From assembly GCA_012517635.1 (NCBI GenBank), contig JAAYUP010000067.1:1-6746 (forward strand): a DNA stretch of 6,746 nucleotides, given 5' to 3'. The translations under genes were made by a program, and so were the position numbers. This DNA comes from Candidatus Atribacter alterifermentans (lineage in GTDB: Bacteria; Atribacterota; Atribacteria; Atribacterales; Atribacteraceae). Of this stretch, positions 1 to 6,036 are shown one piece after another; position 1 is the stretch's first letter, and the number at the start of each line of letters is the position of its first letter. The notes below the pieces were generated by a model, which saw only the letters and a list, made by a program, of their open reading frames with translations, was not told the DNA's origin and did not search any database.

Positions 1-173
1 ATGTTAAAGTTCCAGAAGGGGTTGAACTTACTGAAAACCTTGAGGACGTCGTTGTAGTTGTTGCTCCTCCTGAAGTTTTGACAGAAGAGGTTCCAGAAGG
101 GGAAATTGAAACACACGAACCAGAAGTGGTTAAAAAGGGTGAAAAGAAGGAGAAAGAAGCAGAGGAAGATTAA
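1..173 (+). CDS. rplY: 50S ribosomal protein L25/general stress protein Ctc, C-terminal part (5' truncated)
   Basis: This is the end of an open frame entering from the left edge, read in codons starting at base 3 and ending in TAA at 171-173 (56 residues visible). The visible part begins with VKVPEGVELTENLEDVVVVV, which resembles the last beta strand of the C-terminal TL5/CTC domain of long L25 proteins. It is followed by a strongly acidic tail with many Glu and a final Lys/Glu-rich stretch, as is common in CTC-type L25. L25 binds 5S rRNA in the 50S subunit. The pth gene follows directly with no spacer, and L25/Ctc followed by pth is a common bacterial pairing, which supports the call. The N-terminal 5S-binding domain lies outside the window, so identity rests on the tail and the neighbour. 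The Bacillus name for the long form is ctc. Confidence 0.8.
   Translation, partial: VKVPEGVELTENLEDVVVVVAPPEVLTEEVPEGEIETHEPEVVKKGEKKEKEAEED
9..102 (+). repeat. 13-base direct repeat in the L25 tail
   Basis: The sequence GTTCCAGAAGGGG occurs at 9-21 and again at 90-102, 81 bases (27 codons) apart and in the same reading frame, so it encodes VPEG twice. The first copy belongs to the conserved last strand of the domain; the second lies in the variable acidic tail. It may reflect a small internal duplication during tail growth, or simply convergent use of the same codons in a Glu-rich segment. No function is implied. Confidence 0.5.
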
Positions 174-743
174 GTGTTTTTGGTTGTTGGACTTGGAAAT
201 CCCGGTCAAAAATATCAATACAGCCGGCATAATGTCGGTTTTCGCATCGTTGATCATTTATCTGAGCAGCGCCAATGGAAATGGAATGAAACCAAGCGCT
301 TTCAATGGTGCCATGGTAAAATCGCCAATCACGAACTCTATCTCGTAAAGCCCCTAACCTTTATGAACCTGAGTGGTTTGGGGCTTTTATCCTTTTTGAG
401 TTATATTGCCAAATCTTTTGAAAAGAAAATCATCGTGCACGACGAACTTGACCTTCCACCAGGAAGAATCCGAATAAGTCGTGGCGGTGGAGCAGCAGGC
501 CATAAAGGAGTACTTTCCATTGCTGAATACTGTAATCTGGAAACTTTTATCCGATTACGGGTAGGAATTGGAAAGCCTACACATAAAGAAGAAATTACCG
601 AGTATGTTTTGTCCGAACCTTCTTCCAATGAAGCAGCTCTTCTCGCTGAATCAGAAAAACGATCAGTCGAAGCGTTAATCTGTATTGTTACTCACGGTGT
701 TCAATATGCTATGAACCAGTTTAATTCTATTTATGCGTCATAA
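174..743 (+). CDS. pth: Peptidyl-tRNA hydrolase (Pth)
   Basis: Pth is a cytosolic monomeric enzyme that cleaves the ester bond of peptidyl-tRNAs released early from ribosomes, recycling the tRNA. The 189-residue product has the normal family length. Signatures are GLGNPG at residues 6-11, SRHNVGF at 17-23 with the catalytic His19 (E. coli His20), KPLTFMNLSG at 59-68 with Asn65 (E. coli Asn68), HDELDLP at 89-95 with Asp90 (E. coli Asp93), a Gly-rich GGGAAGHKGV loop at 104-113, and AMNQFN near the C-terminus. Lys111 stands where E. coli has Asn114, a substrate-binding position that varies in the family. The start is a GTG directly after the L25 stop codon; AGAGGA at 161-166 is a plausible ribosome binding site 7 bases upstream, and the protein then begins exactly at the conserved first strand. 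A longer overlapping frame from 106 is a shadow. Translation is probably coupled to L25. Confidence 0.97.
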   Translation: MFLVVGLGNPGQKYQYSRHNVGFRIVDHLSEQRQWKWNETKRFQWCHGKIANHELYLVKPLTFMNLSGLGLLSFLSYIAKSFEKKIIVHDELDLPPGRIRISRGGGAAGHKGVLSIAEYCNLETFIRLRVGIGKPTHKEEITEYVLSEPSSNEAALLAESEKRSVEALICIVTHGVQYAMNQFNSIYAS

Positions 744-748
744 CTGCT

Positions 749-754
749 AAGGAG
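749..754 (+). promoter_or_regulatory. Ribosome binding site of the membrane protein gene
   Basis: AAGGAG lies 10 bases before the ATG at 765, inside the 21-base gap after the pth stop. It fixes that start and shows that this gene can initiate on its own, in contrast to mfd behind it. Confidence 0.8.
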
Positions 755-764
755 ATACATCATT

Positions 765-1343
765 ATGGAAACTAAAAAAATAGCGAAAGCGATATCTATT
801 GTTGCTCAACCAACCTTTATACCAATTATTCTTTATATTATCGTTTCGTTTGCCGTTGCTCCCTCAATGACCGGGTTTTGGTATGCTTTAATCGGTATTG
901 TTTTCATTACTTTGGCACCAATGATTTTGGTTTATATCCTTTTCCGTTACAAAAAAATAACCGATCCAGACCTTTCCAATCAACGAGAACGTTTTATCCC
1001 CTATATCAGCATTGTCGGGTTATATCTTATCGGTTTTATTATTTTTTGGTTTCTCCGTGCTCCTTATCCAATATTGGCAATCACCGCCTCTTATATTACG
1101 GTTACTTTAGTTGGAGCTTTTGTATCGCTTTTTTGGAAAATCAGCATGCACATGGCCGGTGTTGCTGGCCCAGTTACCGCATTGGTTTTTTTAGTGAACC
1201 CCCTTTTTGCTTTGGCTTATCTTTTCCTTATACCCCTTGGATGGGCACGGTATATTCTTAAAAAACATACCTTTCCACAAATCATCATTGGAAGCGGATT
1301 CTCGATGTTATTAACCTATTTGATCATTCAGCTTTTTTCATGA
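765..1343 (+). CDS. Polytopic membrane protein, divergent PAP2-family phosphatase-like
   Basis: The 192-residue product is very hydrophobic, with about six membrane segments (roughly residues 15-32, 38-60, 80-98, 102-124, 136-158 and 172-191). Three patches fit the acid phosphatase/PAP2 active site in order. An Arg-rich loop lies at about 64-76 (DPDLSNQRERF). KISMHM at 125-130 resembles PSGH, with His129. WARYILKKHTFPQ at 160-172 has the spacing of SRx5Hx3D, with Arg162 and the putative nucleophile His168 kept, Ser161 as Ala and the Asp position as Gln172. As I recall, a similar HTxxQ form is common in a PAP2-like subfamily of Bacteroidetes and other bacteria, so this is probably a subfamily trait rather than decay. 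PAP2 enzymes dephosphorylate lipid phosphates or pyrophosphates such as phosphatidate, phosphatidylglycerophosphate or undecaprenyl pyrophosphate; the substrate here cannot be told. The gene lies where Bacillus has fin, and its last four bases overlap the mfd start. Fold assignment is likely, activity uncertain. Confidence 0.72.
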   Translation: METKKIAKAISIVAQPTFIPIILYIIVSFAVAPSMTGFWYALIGIVFITLAPMILVYILFRYKKITDPDLSNQRERFIPYISIVGLYLIGFIIFWFLRAPYPILAITASYITVTLVGAFVSLFWKISMHMAGVAGPVTALVFLVNPLFALAYLFLIPLGWARYILKKHTFPQIIIGSGFSMLLTYLIIQLFS

Positions 1344-4300
1344 ACATTTCTGATTTGCTTCGAACAATTACTCAACAAATTCGATCTTCAAACCGGTGTT
1401 TCCTTTCGACAATTCAACCGGTCCGACCTTTTATTGCCAGGCTTTTATCCGGAACTCATTACTCTCCAATTTTTTACATAACAACCAGCGAAGAAGTAAA
1501 AAGAAAAGTCTTTCGGCAAATCGAAAACCTTTCTTTCATAGATCAAGATGAAATGATAGCTATTGATGTTGACTTTGAAGAGAAATATTCGGGAATTATC
1601 CTCCAAAAAACCCTTAATAAAAAAAAGAATTTAGTTATTGTCTTGAACGTCAATGAGCTCGATCGAGATGTCGTTGAGTTAGAGAATTTTATGAGTTTAT
1701 CAGTATTATTAGAGAAAGGAAAAGAATATCAACGTGAGCAATTAATTGATCAACTCTTTCGGATGGGATATGAAAGACAGGACTATGTAAGAGAAAAGGG
1801 CGATATAGCCATTCGTGGTGAAGTGGTTGATGTTTATCCACCTGATTGTATTGAACCAATAAGAACGTATTGGTGGGGAAATATTTTGGAAAAAATGAAG
1901 TATTTTCAATCCGATACTCAAAGGACCGACCATGATTTGGACCAAACTTTAGTCATTCCACGTGACGGAGAATTTAAAACCATACCTTTAATGAAGCTCA
2001 TTATGGAGCAAGCTCGACTGATCTTTTGGGATGACGTATTCACCGAAAATCTTCATTTATCCTCTATCCCTCAGGTGATTTCCGGGATTGTTACAAGAGA
2101 AAACCTTCCTAATATAATTGTTTCAGCTTCACGTCCTCCAGCTTTTTTTGGAGAGATACCAAAACTAATCAATGATTTGAAGGAGAACAAATGGAGGAAA
2201 ACCTATTTTATTTTCCCATCGGAAAAGGTCGAGTTATTTGCCTCGATTTTAAATGAGGAAAAGATACCCTATTCACGAGACATCAAGAAACCGAGCCAAA
2301 TCTTTCTTTTAAAAGGTTTTCCGGTTGAAGGCTTTATACTCCCCGATTTCGGCTTTTCAGTTTTAACGACACAAGAAATCTTTGGAAAAGATTTTACCAA
2401 ACCGAGTAAAAAAAGGTCAGGATCACCAATTACAGAAGATCTGGTGAGTTCACTTCAGCCTGGTGATTATATTGTTCATGAGGAGCAAGGAATCGGAATC
2501 TTTAAGGGAATAAAAGAAATGGTTTTAGAAGGTGTTCATCGGGTTTATCTGGTTATTGAATATGCAGCCGGTGATATTCTCTATGTTCCGATTGAAAATG
2601 CTTCCATAGTCCAAAAATATATTGGAAGTGGAGATGCAAAACCCAAAATATCTCGGTTAGGTAAAGATGAATGGGGAAAGGTAAAGCAAAGAGTTGCTCA
2701 ATCAATAAAGGAAACAGCTCAAGAGTTATTAGAAATATATGCTCGGCGAAACATTGAAAAAGGACATGCCTTTTCTCCAAATTCCACCTGGCATAAACAA
2801 CTTGAACTTTCTTTTCCTTATATCGAGACACCTGATCAGAAGCAGGCAATTATTGATGTAGAGCATGACATGGAATCACCTCGACCAATGGATCGGCTCA
2901 TCTGTGGTGACGTGGGGTATGGTAAAACTGAAATTGCCATACGTGCGGCTTTTAAAGCAGTTATGGATGGGAAGCAGGTTGCTTTATTAGCACCAACAAC
3001 CATTTTATCCGAACAACATTATCTGACCTTTAAAGAACGTCTGAAAAAGTTTCCGGTTCGAATTGCGGTTATTAATCGCTTTAAATCAACGCAAGAACAA
3101 AAACAAATTGTTGAAGGAGTTAAAAATAATGAAATAGATATCTTGATCGGTACCCATCGGCTGATTCAAAAAGACATTCAATTTCACGACCTTGGCTTAG
3201 TCATTATTGATGAAGAACAGCGATTTGGGGTTCTGCACAAAGAAAGACTCAAAAAAATGAAATCAACCGTCGATGTCCTCACCCTCACCGCAACCCCAAT
3301 TCCCAGAACCTTGTATTTGTCTCTCACTGGAATTCGAGATATTAGCGTTATTGAAACACCTCCTGAAGGTCGTAAGCCAGTTCATACCGTGGTTGCACCT
3401 CGCAGTCAAAAAATGATCAAAGAAGCGATTCAGAATGAACTCGAACGTAAAGGACAGGTCTTTTATGTGAGTCCCAGAATGAAAAGCTTAATGAAAATTT
3501 ATGAAGAGTTAGCGATGCTCTTTCCTGATTGTCAAATCGGAATTGCCCATGGACGTCTATCCGGACCTGACTTAGAAGAGGTCATGGAGAAGTTCTATAA
3601 TGCGGAAATAGATATTTTACTTTGTACAACAATCATTGAGATTGGGTTAGATGTTCCCAACGCGAATACTCTGATTGTTGATCCAGCGACTCTTTTTGGT
3701 TTATCTCAACTTTATCAGTTGCGTGGTCGGATTGGGCGATTTGATCGAGAGGCTTATGCCTATTTATTCTATCCAAAAAGACTAACCCATGAAGCCCAAG
3801 AGCGCTTAGATGCTCTATTGGAATTTGAGGGGTTAGGGACAGGCTATAAATTAGCACTTCGCGATATGGAAATTCGAGGAGCTGGAAATATTTTGGGTCA
3901 AGCTCAGCATGGATTTATCCAAGAAATTGGTTTTTCGCTTTATACTCGAATGTTACAAGAAGAGATATCCCGTCTTAAAGGAGAGAACAATGAAACGAAT
4001 CAGTTCACGTCTATAATTTTACGAGAAAATGCTTTTTTCCCGAATTGGTATATGAAACAAGAAAACGAACGTTTTAATTATTATCAACGTTTATTACATG
4101 CGCAAAAATTCAATGATATTGAAGAGCTAAGAGCTGAAATTGAAGATCGGTATGGACGATTGCCAAGGGAAGTTGAAACTCTATTAAAAATTACAACCCT
4201 GCGTTATTATGGTAAAATAGCAAAAGTTGATACAATCGAAGAAAAAAACGGAGAGATTTTTATCAGTGCTCCAATTGAGGTATTGGTCAGTCTGAATGAA

Positions 4301-4426
4301 AAATTCCGAAACAGTGGTGTAAAGGGATTGTTAGTAAGCCATCACGGTAAGCAAGCCTTAAAGATTCCTTTTCAAAAATTAAATTCATTATTACGTTTAT
4401 TTGATCCAGTGGTTGGGAAAGGGTGA
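1340..4426 (+). CDS. mfd: Transcription-repair coupling factor Mfd
   Basis: Mfd is a double-stranded-DNA translocase that pushes stalled RNA polymerase off damaged templates and recruits UvrA for excision repair. The 1028 residues contain a UvrB-like N-terminal region (about 1-200) with GDIAIRGEVVDVY at 154-166. Arg159, Arg175 and Trp179 align with E. coli UvrA-contact residues Arg165, Arg181 and Phe185. A spacer domain is followed by the CarD-like RNA polymerase interaction domain from about 370 (LQPGDYIVHEEQGIGIF). The RecG-like motor has Walker A GDVGYGKTE at 523-531, DEEQ at 624-627, TATPIPRT at 650-657 and QLRGRIGR at 793-800. The TRG motif lies at about 838-854, and the C-terminal domain (about 886-1000) includes DRYGRLP at 936-942. 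The protein is shorter than the E. coli (1148) and Bacillus (about 1177) forms but has all domains. The ATG overlaps the preceding stop as ATGA and lacks a clear ribosome binding site, so initiation probably depends on coupling. Confidence 0.98.
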   Translation: MNISDLLRTITQQIRSSNRCFLSTIQPVRPFIARLLSGTHYSPIFYITTSEEVKRKVFRQIENLSFIDQDEMIAIDVDFEEKYSGIILQKTLNKKKNLVIVLNVNELDRDVVELENFMSLSVLLEKGKEYQREQLIDQLFRMGYERQDYVREKGDIAIRGEVVDVYPPDCIEPIRTYWWGNILEKMKYFQSDTQRTDHDLDQTLVIPRDGEFKTIPLMKLIMEQARLIFWDDVFTENLHLSSIPQVISGIVTRENLPNIIVSASRPPAFFGEIPKLINDLKENKWRKTYFIFPSEKVELFASILNEEKIPYSRDIKKPSQIFLLKGFPVEGFILPDFGFSVLTTQEIFGKDFTKPSKKRSGSPITEDLVSSLQPGDYIVHEEQGIGIFKGIKEMVLEGVHRVYLVIEYAAGDILYVPIENASIVQKYIGSGDAKPKISRLGKDEWGKVKQRVAQSIKETAQELLEIYARRNIEKGHAFSPNSTWHKQLELSFPYIETPDQKQAIIDVEHDMESPRPMDRLICGDVGYGKTEIAIRAAFKAVMDGKQVALLAPTTILSEQHYLTFKERLKKFPVRIAVINRFKSTQEQKQIVEGVKNNEIDILIGTHRLIQKDIQFHDLGLVIIDEEQRFGVLHKERLKKMKSTVDVLTLTATPIPRTLYLSLTGIRDISVIETPPEGRKPVHTVVAPRSQKMIKEAIQNELERKGQVFYVSPRMKSLMKIYEELAMLFPDCQIGIAHGRLSGPDLEEVMEKFYNAEIDILLCTTIIEIGLDVPNANTLIVDPATLFGLSQLYQLRGRIGRFDREAYAYLFYPKRLTHEAQERLDALLEFEGLGTGYKLALRDMEIRGAGNILGQAQHGFIQEIGFSLYTRMLQEEISRLKGENNETNQFTSIILRENAFFPNWYMKQENERFNYYQRLLHAQKFNDIEELRAEIEDRYGRLPREVETLLKITTLRYYGKIAKVDTIEEKNGEIFISAPIEVLVSLNEKFRNSGVKGLLVSHHGKQALKIPFQKLNSLLRLFDPVVGKG

Positions 4427-4459
4427 AAAAATCATAAAGAATGAATTATTTCAGATAAT

Positions 4460-4464
4460 GGAGA
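4460..4464 (+). promoter_or_regulatory. Ribosome binding site of mazG
   Basis: GGAGA lies 10 bases before the ATG at 4475. A second in-frame ATG at 4484 would be 19 bases away, so the site favours the upstream start. The surrounding 48-base gap after mfd (4427-4474) is AT-rich. It shows no convincing promoter or terminator, only a weak AT-only hairpin. Confidence 0.65.
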
Positions 4465-4474
4465 GATTTTTTCA

Positions 4475-5287
4475 ATGGATAAGATGAATGACATAGAAGC
4501 CACAAAATATTTTGGAGAGTTAATTGAGCTGGTCGCCATCCTTCGAAGTGAAAATGGTTGTCCCTGGGATCGAGAACAAACTCGAGAAAGCTTGAAGCCG
4601 CTTATGTTAGAAGAGATGTACGAAGCTTTTGATGCAATTGATAGAAAAAATGAAGCTGATTTGAGAGAAGAGTTAGGTGATATGTTGCTTCATATTGTTT
4701 TCCAAGCACAAATTGCAGCAGAACAGGGTACTTTCAACCTCACAGATGTTTTAAAACAGCTCATTTTTAAAATGAAGAAAAGACATCCACATGTATTTGG
4801 AGATATTCAGGTGCAAAATGTTGATGAAGTTTTGTTAAACTGGGAAACCATAAAAAAAGACGAGAAGGAAAAGGAGAGCATGCTTTCTTCTATACCTCAA
4901 AACTTACCGGCGTTACTCCGCGCTCAAATTATTCAAAGCCGGGTTGCTCGGGTAGGGTTCGATTGGTCAAATGCCAAAGAGGTTTGGAAAAAGATAATTG
5001 AAGAACAAAAAGAACTGAAAGAAGCCTGGAAAAACCAAGATCAAGATGCCATAGAGGAAGAGTGGGGGGATTTGGTATTTGCTTTGGTTAACCTTTCCCG
5101 CCACCTTCACCTTCAACCAGAAGATGCTCTTCAAAAAGCTTCCAAACGTTTTGCTCAACGTTTTCGCTATATAGAAAATGAAATAAAAAAACAAGGAAAG
5201 AAAATTGAAAACCTCTCTTTAGAGGAGATGGATGAGTTATGGAACAAAGCAAAACAAGAAATCAAACTTATCGGAAAAAACCAATAG
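4475..5287 (+). CDS. mazG: Nucleoside triphosphate pyrophosphohydrolase MazG
   Basis: MazG hydrolyses (d)NTPs to the monophosphate and pyrophosphate, a house-cleaning role in nucleotide pools; in E. coli it also affects ppGpp. The 270-residue product has the usual length of the two-domain form. The N-terminal domain shows NGCPWDREQT at 27-36, the metal-binding EEMYE at 46-50 and EELGD at 65-69, and RHPHVFGD at 103-110 followed by WETIKKDEK. A linker with LPALLRAQIIQSR leads into the C-terminal domain with GFDW at 161-164, EEQKE at 176-180, EEWGD at 195-199 and LSRHL. Both EExxE and ExxD pairs are intact, so both domains could bind metal. It follows mfd after 48 bases, and its last 49 bases overlap the next gene in another frame. 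In Bacillus the mazG gene likewise stands downstream of mfd and directly before rqcP. Confidence 0.97.
   Translation: MDKMNDIEATKYFGELIELVAILRSENGCPWDREQTRESLKPLMLEEMYEAFDAIDRKNEADLREELGDMLLHIVFQAQIAAEQGTFNLTDVLKQLIFKMKKRHPHVFGDIQVQNVDEVLLNWETIKKDEKEKESMLSSIPQNLPALLRAQIIQSRVARVGFDWSNAKEVWKKIIEEQKELKEAWKNQDQDAIEEEWGDLVFALVNLSRHLHLQPEDALQKASKRFAQRFRYIENEIKKQGKKIENLSLEEMDELWNKAKQEIKLIGKNQ
5221..5227 (+). promoter_or_regulatory. Ribosome binding site inside the end of mazG
   Basis: AGAGGAG lies in the mazG coding frame (part of LEEMDE) 11 bases before the ATG at 5239. It supports the start of the downstream gene inside mazG, and so the 49-base overlap, over a shorter form from a later TTG. Confidence 0.6.
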
Positions 5288-5688
5288 GTTTTGACGATCT
5301 ATTTAATCGAATTAAAGTATTGTTGCCTTTGGTAAAAGGGTGGAATCCTGATATTTATCTGGCGGTCAATTCAGCAGGTTCAATTGTATGTGGTATATTG
5401 AATAGTTTTTTCCCAAGAGAAATAAGAACCCTATCTATCCAATATCAAGATGATCATTTCATTGTTCATTGGGACAATTCTGGCGAGTTAAGAGATAAAA
5501 GAGTTTTGGTGGTTGCCGAATATTTCCCTAATGAACAAGCTCTTTTTCAATTAGAAAATTTTTTAAAGACTAAACAAGTCTTATCATTGGTTAAATTAGT
5601 GGTTTTAGGAAAAGGTGTAGAATACTCGTGCTTTCCAGAGCTTCCAGACAAATCGATTCTCCCCTGGGAAACTGATGAGGCTGGATAA
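5239..5688 (+). CDS. Small phosphoribosyltransferase-like protein with degenerate PRPP loop
   Basis: I do not recognise a named family. The 149-residue soluble product fits the layout of a small type I phosphoribosyltransferase. A helix at 18-32 is followed by NPDIYLAVNSAGSIVCGIL at 36-54, like the PDxxxxIxxGG strand-loop of xanthine/guanine-type enzymes. A middle beta region follows, then RDKRVLVVAEYFPNEQAL at 85-102 at the place of the PRPP loop, and a C-terminal strand ending ILPWE at 140-144, recalling the PWE end of that group. The usual VDDxxxTGxTL loop reads VAEYFPNEQAL, so the acidic pair is Ala-Glu and the Thr-Gly is lost. The first loop has SAGS where GG is expected. Catalytic transferase activity is therefore doubtful; a nucleotide-binding or structural role is possible. 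It lies between mazG and rqcP, overlapping both by 49 and 14 bases, so it is surely co-translated. The fold is inferred by eye only. Confidence 0.6.
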   Translation: MEQSKTRNQTYRKKPIGFDDLFNRIKVLLPLVKGWNPDIYLAVNSAGSIVCGILNSFFPREIRTLSIQYQDDHFIVHWDNSGELRDKRVLVVAEYFPNEQALFQLENFLKTKQVLSLVKLVVLGKGVEYSCFPELPDKSILPWETDEAG

Positions 5689-5932
5689 ATTTTTAAAAGT
5701 GACCAAGCTTATTAAAAGACGTACTCAAGCTCAAGTTGCTTGTAAAAATAATCGTGTTTATTTAAATAATCATATAGCCAAATCATCATCAATTGTTAGA
5801 GTAGGAGATGAAATAAAGATTGTTTCTTCGATTATGTTACTTCGCGTAAAGGTTTTACAAATACCGTTAAACAATCAGTTTTCGGATGATCTTTTTGTTG
5901 TTATAGAACAAACAAAACTGACAGAGGAATGA
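5675..5932 (+). CDS. rqcP: S4-domain ribosome quality-control factor RqcP (YabO-like)
   Basis: The 85-residue protein is one S4 RNA-binding domain. Its start, MRLDKFLKVTKLIKRRTQAQ, is nearly that of Bacillus subtilis YabO/RqcP, and the later AKSSSIVRVGDEIKI matches the second half of the domain. Arg2 and Arg16, the positions reported as important for Bacillus RqcP, are both present. In Bacillus RqcP binds the obstructed 50S subunit near helix 69 and helps RqcH add alanine tails to stalled nascent chains. The place after mazG also matches Bacillus. The alternative is an HslR/Hsp15-like heat-shock S4 protein, which shares the fold, but length, N-terminus and context favour RqcP. The ATG at 5675 lies 14 bases inside the preceding gene; GGGAA at 5666-5670 is only a weak ribosome binding site, so coupling is likely. 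An rqcH gene is not in the window. Confidence 0.9.
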   Translation: MRLDKFLKVTKLIKRRTQAQVACKNNRVYLNNHIAKSSSIVRVGDEIKIVSSIMLLRVKVLQIPLNNQFSDDLFVVIEQTKLTEE

Positions 5933-5990
5933 AGAAGCTATAGATGCGTAAGGTATCCTTTCAAACCTCCAATCAATTTCGAGGAAATAA

Positions 5991-6020
5991 TTGCAGTGGA
6001 TAGGTTGGTTAAAATAAAGT
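5991..6020 (+). promoter_or_regulatory. Possible promoter for eno (weak)
   Basis: TTGCAG (5991-5996) and TAAAGT (6015-6020) are 18 bases apart and resemble -35 and -10 boxes with about 3 and 4 matches of 6. They lie in the 115-base leader between rqcP and eno, the longest gap in the window, where a promoter would make sense. In AT-rich DNA such matches arise by chance, so this is only a candidate. Nothing else coding was found in 5933-6047. Confidence 0.25.
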
Positions 6021-6027
6021 TGACTTT
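6016..6027. repeat. Short imperfect palindrome AAAGT-TG-ACTTT before eno
   Basis: Two 5-base arms (6016-6020 and 6023-6027) flank a 2-base centre. It overlaps the candidate -10 box and ends four bases before the eno ribosome binding site. It could be a small operator half-site pair, but it is short and AT-rich and may be chance. Confidence 0.25.
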
Positions 6028-6030
6028 TAA

Positions 6031-6036
6031 AAGGAG
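6031..6036 (+). promoter_or_regulatory. Strong ribosome binding site of eno
   Basis: AAGGAG, within AAGGAGATGAT (close to full complementarity to the 16S rRNA tail), lies 11 bases before the ATG at 6048. It is the strongest such site in the window, as expected for a highly expressed glycolytic gene. Confidence 0.85.

Noticed and set aside
106..348. Open frame of 80 codons overlapping the L25 end and the pth start
   Set aside because: It runs in another frame through the L25 tail and well-conserved pth motifs, and its Lys/Arg-rich composition is a by-product of the Glu/Lys-rich tail.
878..1261. 127-codon + strand frame inside the PAP2-like gene
   Set aside because: It is fully nested in a gene with clear membrane segments and motif spacing. 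Its Phe/Tyr/Cys-rich product is typical of an out-of-frame read of T-rich membrane codons.
4401..4442. Promoter for mazG (TTGATC or TTGGGA with AT-rich -10 options)
   Set aside because: No -10 box with correct spacing reached even four matches; mazG is more simply read from the upstream operon.
4443..4471. Hairpin ATTAT-TTCAG-ATAAT followed by T6 as a terminator after mfd
   Set aside because: The stem is 5 AT pairs only, and the T-run is separated from it by the mazG ribosome binding site region, so it is unlikely to stop transcription.
5950..5960. AAGG-TAT-CCTT inverted repeat after rqcP
   Set aside because: A 4-base stem with a 3-base loop and only three T after it is too small for a terminator or a clear operator.
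5944..6003. Possible 19-residue leader peptide before eno (ATGCGTAAGG...TAG)
   Set aside because: It has no good ribosome binding site, no run of regulatory codons and no attenuator-like hairpin pair after it.
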